NCBI GenBank assembly: GCA_964236465.1 | Contig: CAXSBZ010000008.1 | Span: 43,995-107,994, forward strand | DNA from: Mucilaginibacter_A sp964236465 | Lineage (GTDB): Bacteria; Bacteroidota; Bacteroidia; Sphingobacteriales; Sphingobacteriaceae | DNA: 64,000 nt | Direction of reading: 5' to 3' | Shown here: piece by piece, positions 17,949 to 25,665 of the stretch | Layout: each line of letters opens with the position of its first letter | Position numbering within the stretch: position 1 is the first letter of the stretch | The notes under the pieces: model-generated | What the model was told of the DNA's origin: nothing | Seen by the model: only the letters and a program-made list of their open reading frames with translations | The model's database searches: none | Program-made: the position numbers and the translations under genes

Positions 17949-18224
17949 TTATAATTTTGGACTATAATTAATAGAAACTGATTTTAACAAATTTAAATAT
18001 TCTTTTTCAATAAAAACAACCTTCATACCATCAGCTTCAAAACTCATTGACTTAACAAATATATGTTTTGGAACCTCAACTTGTATTAAAGTATTGTGTA
18101 AATTGTCGAATAAAAAATTGTTTTTTCCAAAAGTTGCTGCGTCTATAAGATTGACAGCGAACAATTTTCCAGTTTCATAAGATCCTAATTTATTACGTAA
18201 ACCGTTAATTTTTATATCAACCAA
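17949..18224 (-). CDS. Hypothetical protein, partner of the EF-Tu domain 3-like gene
   Basis: The protein has 91 residues starting MVDIKINGLRNKLGSYETGK. It looks soluble with mixed strands and helices (FVKSMSFEADGMKVVFIEKEYLNLL). I recognise no family. Its stop lies 4 bases before the start of the EF-Tu domain 3-like gene, so the two form an operon. AT-rich composition and absence of repeat copies suggest recent arrival as a pair. Confidence 0.65.
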   Translation of the reverse strand: MVDIKINGLRNKLGSYETGKLFAVNLIDAATFGKNNFLFDNLHNTLIQVEVPKHIFVKSMSFEADGMKVVFIEKEYLNLLKSVSINYSPKL

Positions 18225-18280
18225 TTCTGCATCAGAAACAGCACGATATAAAAATTTGTAATTAGAAGATTTAATAATCG

Positions 18281-19231
18281 TTAAGCTTTAAAAAACTGGA
18301 TAATCAAATTAGCCAGCTCCACGCCTATTCTTTCCTGCGCTTCGTTAGTAGAAGCACCAATATGCGGCGTTAAGGATATTTTTGGATGAGATAAAATCTC
18401 CTGGCGAGGTGTTGGCTCATTATCAAAAACATCCAATCCGGCAAAAGCTAATTTGCCACTGTTTAGCACTTCCAGCAAAGCCGTTTCGTCAATAGTTCCT
18501 CCGCGGGAAGCATTGACTACAGCTGCACCTTTTTTCATAGCTGCAAACTCTTCAGCACCTAAAATTGGTTTTTCACTGAAAGGTGTATGCAAACTGATGA
18601 AATCACTTTGGGCAATTACTTCTTCTTTGGATGCTGTTTTTACCGATACTTTTACCAATTGGCCATCACCGAGTTCCAATACGATTTCCGGTTCAATAGG
18701 AAAAAGATCATAAGCTAAAACTTTCATTCCTAATCCCATAGCTACTTTTGCTACTTCGCGACCGATCCGGCCAAAACCTAAAATACCGATTGTTTTTCCG
18801 CGAAGCTCAATGCCTTTGGCGTATGCTTTTTTTAAGTCATTAAATTTGGTATTGCCTTCCGTCGGCATTTTTCGGTTGCTATCCTGCAAAAAGCGGATAC
18901 CGGTAAACAGATGTGCAAAAACCAGTTCGGCAACGGAAAGCGAAGAAGAAGCCGGCGTATTCACGACTGCTACGCCTTTGGATTTGGCATAATCAACATC
19001 AATATTATCCATACCGACGCCGCCACGGCCAATCAACTTTAAATTCGGACAAGCATCAATCAAAGCCTGACGAACTTTTGTAGCACTTCTAACCGTTATC
19101 GCATCGAAATTATTTAATTGTCCGGCTAATTGTTCTTGCGGCACATGTTCAGTTTCTACTACAAAACCAACTGCTTCCAGTAAGGCTTTTCCCGCAGGGT
19201 CAATCCCGTCATTCGCTAATATCCTGATCAT
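18281..19231 (-). CDS. serA: D-3-phosphoglycerate dehydrogenase
   Basis: The 316-residue protein starts MIRILANDGIDPAGKALLEA. It has the NAD-binding loop GILGFGRIGREVAKVAMGLG (about 148-167), the catalytic Arg in VNASRGGTIDE, Glu in DVFDNEPTP, and His in LTPHIGASTNEAQ. It lacks the C-terminal ACT domain of the E. coli enzyme, so serine feedback may be absent. It oxidises 3-phosphoglycerate in serine synthesis. It follows serC by 34 bases. Repeat copies lie in the gene (18631-18642) and just upstream of its start (19247-19258). Confidence 0.95.
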   Translation of the reverse strand: MIRILANDGIDPAGKALLEAVGFVVETEHVPQEQLAGQLNNFDAITVRSATKVRQALIDACPNLKLIGRGGVGMDNIDVDYAKSKGVAVVNTPASSSLSVAELVFAHLFTGIRFLQDSNRKMPTEGNTKFNDLKKAYAKGIELRGKTIGILGFGRIGREVAKVAMGLGMKVLAYDLFPIEPEIVLELGDGQLVKVSVKTASKEEVIAQSDFISLHTPFSEKPILGAEEFAAMKKGAAVVNASRGGTIDETALLEVLNSGKLAFAGLDVFDNEPTPRQEILSHPKISLTPHIGASTNEAQERIGVELANLIIQFFKA

Positions 19232-19265
19232 CTGTATTTATGTTGATAAAAGAAGTATCTGTTAG

Positions 19266-20330
19266 TTAATTTTTTTCGGCAAATTCCTGCATCACTTCAA
19301 CCAAAGCATGAATACTTTCGATTGGAAGCGCATTGTAAATAGAAGCGCGGAAACCACCTGCACTTCTATGGCCCTTGATGCCAACTAGTCCACGTTCTTC
19401 GGCCAGTTTTAAAAATGGTTTTTCCAGTTCCGGTTTTTCCATCACAAAACAAACATTCATGATCGAGCGGTCTTCCACAGCGCAAACGCCTTTAAACAAT
19501 GGGTTGCGGTCAATCTCAGCATAAATTGCTTTGGCTTTGGCTTCGTTTTCTTTTTCGATCACCGCAACTCCGCCTTTTGCTTTGATCCAACGCAACGTTA
19601 ACATTGAAACATAAATAGCAAAAACCGGCGGCGTGTTGTACATCGAACCGTTATCAATGTGCATTTGATAGTTCAGCATTGAAGGAATCGGACGTTCTGC
19701 TTTTCCCAGCAAATCATCTTTTACAATCACTAACGTCGCTCCTGCCGGACCCATATTTTTTTGTGCCCCGGCATAAATCAACCCAAAATCAGCTACATTA
19801 ATTGCTCTGCTGAAAATATCAGATGACATATCTGCAACTAAAGGAACCGAGGATTTTGGAAACTGATGCAATTGCGTACCATAAATGGTATTGTTGGATG
19901 TGATGTGAAAATAAACTGCATCGGCTGGTACTTCATAGTTTTTTGGGATCCTAATAAAATTTTCTTCTTTATCCGTAGCAACAACTACCGGCGTGCCAAA
20001 AAACCTGGCTTCTTTAATGGCTTTATTTGCCCAAACGCCGGTTTCTAAATAGGCAGCAGTTTTGTTTTGAGGCAGTAAATTATACGGAACCATTGCAAAT
20101 TGCAGGCTCGCTCCGCCTTGCAAAAATATAACTGAATAACCTTCGGGCACACCCAATAACTCTTTAACCAAACTTACAGCTTCGTTCATCACTGCTTCAA
20201 ACTCCGGCGAACGGTGGGAAATTTCTAATATGGATAAACCTGTTTCGTTAAAATCTAAAACGGCTTCTGCGGATTGTTTAAGCACTTCCTGAGGTAAAAT
20301 ACCCGGACCAGCACCAAAATTATGCTTCAT
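19266..20330 (-). CDS. serC: Phosphoserine aminotransferase
   Basis: The protein has 354 residues with MKHNFGAGPGILPQEVLKQS at the N-terminus, typical of class V SerC. It shows FLQGGASLQFAMVPYNLL, VADMSSDIFSR, and IYAGAQKNMGPAGATLVIV with the PLP-binding lysine. The end has GHRSAGGFRASIYNALP. It transaminates 3-phosphohydroxypyruvate made by SerA, encoded next in the operon, with glutamate as donor. A phosphatase SerB is not in the window. Confidence 0.96.
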   Translation of the reverse strand: MKHNFGAGPGILPQEVLKQSAEAVLDFNETGLSILEISHRSPEFEAVMNEAVSLVKELLGVPEGYSVIFLQGGASLQFAMVPYNLLPQNKTAAYLETGVWANKAIKEARFFGTPVVVATDKEENFIRIPKNYEVPADAVYFHITSNNTIYGTQLHQFPKSSVPLVADMSSDIFSRAINVADFGLIYAGAQKNMGPAGATLVIVKDDLLGKAERPIPSMLNYQMHIDNGSMYNTPPVFAIYVSMLTLRWIKAKGGVAVIEKENEAKAKAIYAEIDRNPLFKGVCAVEDRSIMNVCFVMEKPELEKPFLKLAEERGLVGIKGHRSAGGFRASIYNALPIESIHALVEVMQEFAEKN

Positions 20331-20483
20331 AAAATTGTATTTTTTAAACCGGAAAACAAGAAATAGCTTTGAAAATACCGGCAGGCAAATTTATAAATTT
20401 AGAATCTGAAGAGGAATTCTTTTGCACTAATTTTATAATCCTAAATTAATATTTTGAAATCAATCAATTTTATAGTGCTTCTT

Positions 20484-21134
20484 TTAAAGATGTTTTAATT
20501 TGGATATTGCTTGTTCAGGATTATCAGCAGCAAAAACCGAACTTCCTGCCACCAGCACATCGGCACCTGCTTCAAGCAGTTCTTTGCAATTGCTGTCGCT
20601 TACGCCGCCATCCACTTCAATTTTTAAATTTGGGTTTCTATTGTGACAGATTGACTTCAAATCATATAATTTTTTATAAGTATTCGGGATGAATTTTTGT
20701 CCGCCAAAACCCGGATTGACCGACATAATCAGCACCAAATCCAAATCTGTGATAATATCTTCTAAAAAAGCAACGGGCGTATGCGGGTTCAAAGCTACAC
20801 CAGCCGTGCAGCCAGCGGCTTTAATAAGTTGGATTGTTCTGTTGAGATGTGTGCAAGCTTCAAAGTGAACCGTAATATTTGCAGCTCCGGCCTGTGCAAA
20901 TTGATCGATGTACTGATCCGGGTTTACAATCATCAAATGCACATCAATCGGTTTCTGAGTTAATGGTTTGATAGCTTTCAAGATCGGGAAACCGAAAGAA
21001 ATATTCGGCACAAAAACGCCGTCCATCACATCAAAATGGATCCAATCAGCCTCACTCCGGTTCAGCATTTCGATATCACGTTGCAAATTGGCAAAATCAG
21101 CAGCCAGAACAGATGGGGCAATCAGGTGGTTCAT
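20484..21134 (-). CDS. rpe: Ribulose-phosphate 3-epimerase
   Basis: The protein has 216 residues and starts MNHLIAPSVLAADFANLQRD. The TIM barrel shows the metal ligands in WIHFDVMDGVFVPNISFG, VHLMI, VNPGFGGQKFI and EVDGGVS, all expected for Rpe. It interconverts ribulose 5-phosphate and xylulose 5-phosphate in the non-oxidative pentose phosphate path. The gene stands alone. A repeat-like copy (ATGCTTCTTTTA variant with GTGC) overlaps the region just after the stop, near 20477. Confidence 0.96.
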   Translation of the reverse strand: MNHLIAPSVLAADFANLQRDIEMLNRSEADWIHFDVMDGVFVPNISFGFPILKAIKPLTQKPIDVHLMIVNPDQYIDQFAQAGAANITVHFEACTHLNRTIQLIKAAGCTAGVALNPHTPVAFLEDIITDLDLVLIMSVNPGFGGQKFIPNTYKKLYDLKSICHNRNPNLKIEVDGGVSDSNCKELLEAGADVLVAGSSVFAADNPEQAISKLKHL

Positions 21135-21205
21135 GCAGTAAATATACAGTTATGTTTATTTCAACCGAACCAATTTTGGCAGATGCTTCTTTTATCGGCA
21201 TAAAA

Positions 21206-21232
21206 TTGGCCTAAGCAGAACAATTATATTTG
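21206..21232 (+). promoter_or_regulatory. Candidate promoter of the 21258 gene
   Basis: A TTG at 21206-21208 and TATATTTG at 21225-21232 match the Bacteroidota TTG / TAnnTTTG promoter, with a slightly short spacer of 16 bases. The start codon lies 25 bases downstream. The TTG is part of the TAAAATTGG tail of the repeat copy at 21183-21194, so a dispersed repeat may here supply the -33 element. Confidence 0.4.
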
Positions 21233-21257
21233 CACAATAATTTAAAAGGAAAAGCCG

Positions 21258-21563
21258 ATGATGAATTTTGAACCGCTGCATGTGCCATATCGTTATAATG
21301 AACAAGATATGCCTGAACAAAAAATTATTTACGCTTTAGGGCAATTGGCTGAAGCTGGTGCACAGGAAATTGTGGAAATGCTAAAGAAGACAAATCCTGA
21401 TGAAACGATTACTGCAACTGAAGCTGAAAGTATCCTGAAAAACTATTTTGATCAAGGTTTGATTAAAGGAGAAGTGGAAAATGGTGTGATGCGATACAAT
21501 TTAAGTAAGATTTTAAAGCCAAATTCCGGCCGAACAAATGTCGAAAATCTTGAAGAATTGTAA
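21258..21563 (+). CDS. Conserved hypothetical protein, possible winged helix
   Basis: The protein has 101 residues starting MMNFEPLHVPYRYNEQDMPE; either of two adjacent ATGs may be used. The layout (ALGQLAEAGAQEIVEMLKK, ITATEAESILKNYFDQGLI, EVENGVMRYNLSKIL) suggests helix-turn-helix plus wing. I know similar small proteins in sphingobacteria but no function. A repeat copy with TCGGCATAAAATTGG tail lies upstream (21183), and another begins at the last base of the stop codon (21563-21574), also with the tail. Confidence 0.7.
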   Translation: MMNFEPLHVPYRYNEQDMPEQKIIYALGQLAEAGAQEIVEMLKKTNPDETITATEAESILKNYFDQGLIKGEVENGVMRYNLSKILKPNSGRTNVENLEEL

Positions 21564-21595
21564 TGCTGTTTTTACCGGCATAAAATTGAACACAT

Positions 21596-21632
21596 AAAAA
21601 AAGCCCTCACCATATTGGTAAGGACTTTTTTG
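21596..21632. terminator. Intrinsic terminator between convergent genes
   Basis: The arms AAAAAAGCCCTCACC and GGTAAGGACTTTTTT pair around the loop ATATT with two mismatches and end in T-runs on both strands. It follows the 21258 gene and faces the small membrane protein gene, so it can serve both directions. Confidence 0.75.
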
Positions 21633-21645
21633 TAATTGCTATTTT

Positions 21646-21750
21646 TTATCTCGTTACCCACATCACCACAACTGCCAAAACAAGCAATATCAATAATACG
21701 ATCCCGATTCCTACAATTTTGGAACCTGCTTTTTTTTCTTGTTCTGCCAT
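21646..21750 (-). CDS. Small single-pass membrane protein (34 aa)
   Basis: The frame encodes MAEQEKKAGSKIVGIGIVLL, then a hydrophobic run ending in VMWVTR. A short charged N-terminus is followed by one membrane helix of about 20 residues. Such tiny membrane proteins are often missed. The spacing from the repeat copy at 21770-21781, 20 bases upstream of its start, and the terminator just behind it support a separate gene. The function is unknown. Confidence 0.55.
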   Translation of the reverse strand: MAEQEKKAGSKIVGIGIVLLILLVLAVVVMWVTR

Positions 21751-21794
21751 TTAGTGAGATTTAGGTGGATAAAAACAGTATGCAACAATTTTGT

Positions 21795-22652
21795 TTACAA
21801 ATAAGATTCCAGTACATTATTGCGTGAAGTATGACGCAAACGTTGTAATGCTTTGTCCTTCAGCTGACGAACACGTTCGCGAGTAATCATAAACCGTTCG
21901 CCGATTTCTTCCAAAGATTGCGGCGTTCCTGATCCTAATCCAAAGAAAAGAATAATTACTTCTCGGTCGCGTTCTGGCAAAGAAGAAAGTGAACGCATCA
22001 CTTCCATCGATAAAGACTCTTGGATCATGCTATTATCCGTCGCCGGATCGCCATGCTGCAACACATCCAGCAAAGTATTTTCCTCGCCTTGAATAAAAGG
22101 TGCATCCATTGAAACGTGGCGGCCGGAATTGTTTAACGAATCTGCAATGCGGTCTTCAGTGGTTTCCAGATCAACCGCTAATTCAGCTGGTGTTGGTTCA
22201 CGTTCAAACTCTTGTTCCAAACGAGAATATGCTTTACGGATTTTACTGAGGGAACCAACTTGATTTAACGGCAAACGCACAATACGGGATTGCTCTGCAA
22301 CGGCAGATAAAATTGACTGCCGGATCCACCAAACAGCATAAGAAATAAATTTAAAGCCTTTGGTTTCATCAAAACGTTTGGCAGCTTTAATCAAACCTAA
22401 ATTTCCTTCATTAATCAAATCACCTAAAGTAAGCCCTTGATTTTGATATTGTTTGGCTACGGAAACCACAAAACGCAAGTTTGCTTTCGTTAAACGTTCT
22501 AATGCAGCCTGATCTCCTTCCCGTATTTTTTGGGTTAAAATAACTTCTTCCTGTGCCGTAATAAGATCTACTTTTCCGATCTCGGTTAAATATTTATCCA
22601 GCGACTGTGATTCGCGGTTGGTAATAGATTGGGATATTTTGAGTTGTCTCAT
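21795..22652 (-). CDS. rpoD: Primary RNA polymerase sigma factor, Bacteroidota type
   Basis: The 285-residue protein starts MRQLKISQSITNRESQSLDK. Region 1.2 (SLDKYLTEIGKVDLIT), region 2 (NLRFVVSVAKQYQNQGLTLG, NEGNLGLIKAAKRFD, FKFISYAVWWIRQSI), region 3 and region 4 (REVIILFFGLGSG, SLEEIGERFMITRERVRQLK) are all present. Region 1.1 is absent, as in Bacteroidota housekeeping sigma factors of about this length. This sigma reads TTTG/TAnnTTTG promoters. It has 350 bases of non-coding DNA upstream. Confidence 0.93.
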   Translation of the reverse strand: MRQLKISQSITNRESQSLDKYLTEIGKVDLITAQEEVILTQKIREGDQAALERLTKANLRFVVSVAKQYQNQGLTLGDLINEGNLGLIKAAKRFDETKGFKFISYAVWWIRQSILSAVAEQSRIVRLPLNQVGSLSKIRKAYSRLEQEFEREPTPAELAVDLETTEDRIADSLNNSGRHVSMDAPFIQGEENTLLDVLQHGDPATDNSMIQESLSMEVMRSLSSLPERDREVIILFFGLGSGTPQSLEEIGERFMITRERVRQLKDKALQRLRHTSRNNVLESYL

Positions 22653-23002
22653 AATTTTTATAATGCTTTGTTTATAAGAATATTAGCTGTAAAAAATTAG
22701 CGGGTAAGATCAAAACTTTAAAATTAAAGTTTTAAATATACCATAATTAATCCAACGCTGCTATTTGGTTAATGTTTTAAATTGTAAACATTATCCGGTG
22801 AAATTGTACAATACACTGTATTTTTTTTAGTACAATATATTAACGTAACTTATTGCCGATATAGTTTACATAATTGATCTAATACGGTCAATATTACGTC
22901 ATTATAAACAAAAAAGTTATTTTCTGCTCATGAAAGCCTAATGTCATAATTCGGGCTGTTATTTTCTTTTGAGAGAAGGATATCCTGCAATTTGTGAAAA
23001 TA
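22653..23002. other. Long intergenic region upstream of rpoD
   Basis: This 350-base stretch separates the rpoD start from the stop of the pseudouridine synthase gene. It is AT-rich with ATTAACG and TACAATATATT-like segments. It probably holds the rpoD promoter and leader, but I find no clean TTTG/TAnnTTTG pair on the minus strand. It has no repeat copy, no hairpin of note and no plausible small gene. Confidence 0.5.
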
Positions 23003-23731
23003 CTATTGGTCAAACTTTTCGAGCAGTTTCATCAAAGTTTCAAAATCTTTGGGGTAAGGTGCGTGTACCGTAAGTTCTTCATCCGGGTTGATTTTGAAGG
23101 TTACTTCAAAAGCATGCAGGGCAAAACGTTTCATAATCGGCAGCTCTTCCTGGTCTTTGCCCAAACGGTAATTCCTTTTCAGTTCTGAAAGCAGTACGGG
23201 TTTGCCTTTGTACGTTTCGTCTCCGGCAATAGAAGCGCGTTGTGTAGCCAAATGAATACGAATTTGGTGCATCCTGCCTGTTACCGGCCTGCATTCTACC
23301 AAGGTATAGTGTTTAAAATACTTGAGCGAGTTGAACCAGGTTTCGGCGCGTTTGCCTTCCTGCCTGCTGATGGTTACACTGCCTTTACCAACGTTAAGGA
23401 TTGGCAGATCAATAAACAGGTTTTCAAATACGTGTGTGCCGTCGATAATGGCATGATATACTTTTTTTACCTGCCTTTTTTCAAACTGCATGGAAACAGC
23501 GCGGTAAGCTTCAGGGTTTTTGGCGATGATCAGCGCGCCGGACGTTTCTTTATCCAGCCGGTGGCAGATCTGGGCATCATCCCAATATTGCTTGGCCAAA
23601 CGAAGCAAGTTGATTTCGCCGCCTTCTCTTTCATCTAAAGAACTTAAAAACGGAGGTTTGTTGACAACTATGATATCAGGATTTTCAAATAAGATCAGGT
23701 CCTGGAATTTGGGGAATTTCATCTGCTGCAA
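23003..23731 (-). CDS. RluA-family RNA pseudouridine synthase
   Basis: The protein has 242 residues. IIVVNKPPFLSSLDE, the catalytic Asp in CHRLDKETSGALIIAK, VKKVYHAIIDG and RPVTGRMHQIRIHLA are the RluA-family motifs. No N-terminal S4 domain is present. It isomerises uridine in rRNA or tRNA; which site cannot be read from sequence. An alternative start at MKFPKF, three codons later, is equally possible. It follows the response regulator by 42 bases. Confidence 0.92.
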   Translation of the reverse strand: MQQMKFPKFQDLILFENPDIIVVNKPPFLSSLDEREGGEINLLRLAKQYWDDAQICHRLDKETSGALIIAKNPEAYRAVSMQFEKRQVKKVYHAIIDGTHVFENLFIDLPILNVGKGSVTISRQEGKRAETWFNSLKYFKHYTLVECRPVTGRMHQIRIHLATQRASIAGDETYKGKPVLLSELKRNYRLGKDQEELPIMKRFALHAFEVTFKINPDEELTVHAPYPKDFETLMKLLEKFDQ

Positions 23732-23773
23732 ATATCGCAGATAAAATAGAATTTTGCTTCATAATGAAGCGTT

Positions 23774-24463
23774 TTACAGCAGCTCAAATTTATAACCCAC
23801 ACCTTTTACGGTAGAAACATAATTTTCGCCCAGCTTTTCGCGCAGTTTGCGGATGTGGACATCAATGGTACGGTTGGTTACCACCACGGAATCTTCCCAG
23901 ATATTTTTCAAAATAGATTCGCGCGTGTAAACTTTGCCTGGTTTGGAAGCCAGCAAATACAATAATTCAAATTCTTTTTTGGCGAGGACAACTTTTTCTC
24001 CGCCTTGAAAAACCAGGAACGCTTCCCGGTCAATTACTAAATCACCGATTTCCAGCTTGTTATCCGATTCTTCATCAGAAGGCTGGTTCCGTCGCAAAAT
24101 CGCATTGATACGGCTCACTAAAGCCCGCGGTTTAATCGGTTTGGCAATGTAATCATCGGCCCCGACATTAAAACCTGCAATTTCAGAATACTCTTCGCTC
24201 CTGGCCGTCAAAAAAACCATGAAGGTATTTTTAAATTCCGGCATTGTGCGCATGATCCGGCAGGCTTCGATCCCGTCCATTTTGGGCATCATCACATCCA
24301 AAATAATCAGATCAGGTAAAACTTTCTTTGCTTCGGCCACCGCTTCCTGACCGTTGCGCGCAACAAAAACCTGATAACCTTCTTTATTCAGGTTGTATTC
24401 GATCAGCTCCAGAATATCCGGTTCATCGTCAACAATCAGTATCTTTTGTTTAGAATTACTCAT
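23774..24463 (-). CDS. OmpR/PhoB-family response regulator
   Basis: The protein has 229 residues. The receiver domain (about 1-125) has ILIVDDEPDILELIEYNL, phospho-acceptor Asp in LPDLIILDVMMPKMDG, the Thr in FLTARSE and the Lys in DDYIAKPIKPRAL. The C-terminal winged helix (about 135-229) includes LTKKEFELLYLLASKPGK-like and TIDVHIRKLREKLG segments. It would bind DNA after phosphorylation. The cognate histidine kinase is not adjacent, which is unusual; PhoB-like phosphate control is possible but unproven. Confidence 0.93.
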   Translation of the reverse strand: MSNSKQKILIVDDEPDILELIEYNLNKEGYQVFVARNGQEAVAEAKKVLPDLIILDVMMPKMDGIEACRIMRTMPEFKNTFMVFLTARSEEYSEIAGFNVGADDYIAKPIKPRALVSRINAILRRNQPSDEESDNKLEIGDLVIDREAFLVFQGGEKVVLAKKEFELLYLLASKPGKVYTRESILKNIWEDSVVVTNRTIDVHIRKLREKLGENYVSTVKGVGYKFELL

Positions 24464-24551
24464 TTTCTTAATTTTTTATAAATGTAGCGGCAAAAAAAAC
24501 AGGCTGATGTTAAGTTTTGATTAAGTAATTGTAAATGTAACACGTTTTGAC

Positions 24552-25664
24552 TTATTTGGAAGCAGCAAATGTTTTGGCAAAAAAAGCAGCCAGATCATTG
24601 CCGGTAATGTTTTTAGCAATGATTTTTCCACTCGCATCTAAAATAAAGTTAGACGGAATGGCCTGCACCTGATAACGTTGCACTGTCGGGCTGTTGAAAT
24701 TTTGCAACTCACTGCCATGCGCCCAAACTAACTGATCATCGCTGATTGCTTTTTGCCAGGCGTCTTTCTTTTCATCCAAAGATATCCCGACAATCTGTAA
24801 GCCTTTGGGGTGATATTGCTGATACAGTTTTACCACATTCGGGTTTTCCTTACGGCAAGGCACGCACCAGGAAGCCCAAAAATCCAGCATCACGTATTTG
24901 CCTTTGTAATCGGCCAGTTTTACTGTTTTTCCGTTGATACTTGGAATTGAAAAATCCGGAGCCTGATGGCCTACAGAAACCGGTTTGACCATTTCCATGT
25001 GTTTTACAAACTGGTTGACAGCCTGATTGCTGGCAAATTTTCCTTTCCAGTTATCTGCAAAAGCAACCAGTTCTTTTTCATATTTCATCTGATCCAAAGC
25101 CATTGCTGCATAAAAACCTGCCAGCGAGTTTTTATTCTGATCCACAAATTTCAAAATCTCATTGGATAAACCAGCCATGTTTTGCTCAAACTGAGGCAGA
25201 AATTTTTTCAGAATTGAATCTTGGTTCACGCCTTTTGCCGCCGCAGCTTCCTGATATTCGTTGGCCAGCTTGGTGTTTTTAGCCGTATAAATATTGCTGA
25301 TGCGGTTGTATTCGCGGATTTTTTCAGAATCTTCCGAACCGCTTGTGGTATAATTATGCGCCGGGTCTTGCATATCTGTTTTAAAATCGATCATATTGCC
25401 GTTTTCTGCAATCAGATCAAATTCCTGCTCTCCGTTTTTTATTTTATATAAATTGGCAAACGGAGCTGCTTTTTTAAACTCAAAAGCGTTTTGTTCGGTC
25501 AGTTCTGCCGAATCAACCACATGCACATTAGTCGAGTCCGCTTCCAGCAAATACACTTTTTGTGCTGCCGGATGCTCAATCTTTCCTTCAATCTTGAACG
25601 TGTTTTTATCCTTGCACGAGCTAAAAGCAGCAAGCAACAGTGCCGGAACAATTATTTTTTTCAT
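24552..25664 (-). CDS. TlpA-like thiol-disulfide lipoprotein with DUF4369
   Basis: The protein has 370 residues. The lipoprotein signal MKKIIVPALLLAAFSSC has its lipobox Cys at 17. An N-terminal DUF4369-like domain (about 25-110: FKIEGKIEHPAAQKVYLLEA) is followed by helices, then a thioredoxin-like domain (about 230-370) with DFWASWCVPCRKENPNV. The CVPC pair is the redox site. Proteins of this build in Bacteroidota reduce or isomerise disulfides in the periplasm. It ends 1 base after gatB begins the upstream unit, so gatB and this gene are co-transcribed. Confidence 0.9.
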   Translation of the reverse strand: MKKIIVPALLLAAFSSCKDKNTFKIEGKIEHPAAQKVYLLEADSTNVHVVDSAELTEQNAFEFKKAAPFANLYKIKNGEQEFDLIAENGNMIDFKTDMQDPAHNYTTSGSEDSEKIREYNRISNIYTAKNTKLANEYQEAAAAKGVNQDSILKKFLPQFEQNMAGLSNEILKFVDQNKNSLAGFYAAMALDQMKYEKELVAFADNWKGKFASNQAVNQFVKHMEMVKPVSVGHQAPDFSIPSINGKTVKLADYKGKYVMLDFWASWCVPCRKENPNVVKLYQQYHPKGLQIVGISLDEKKDAWQKAISDDQLVWAHGSELQNFNSPTVQRYQVQAIPSNFILDASGKIIAKNITGNDLAAFFAKTFAASK

Positions 25665-25665
25665 C

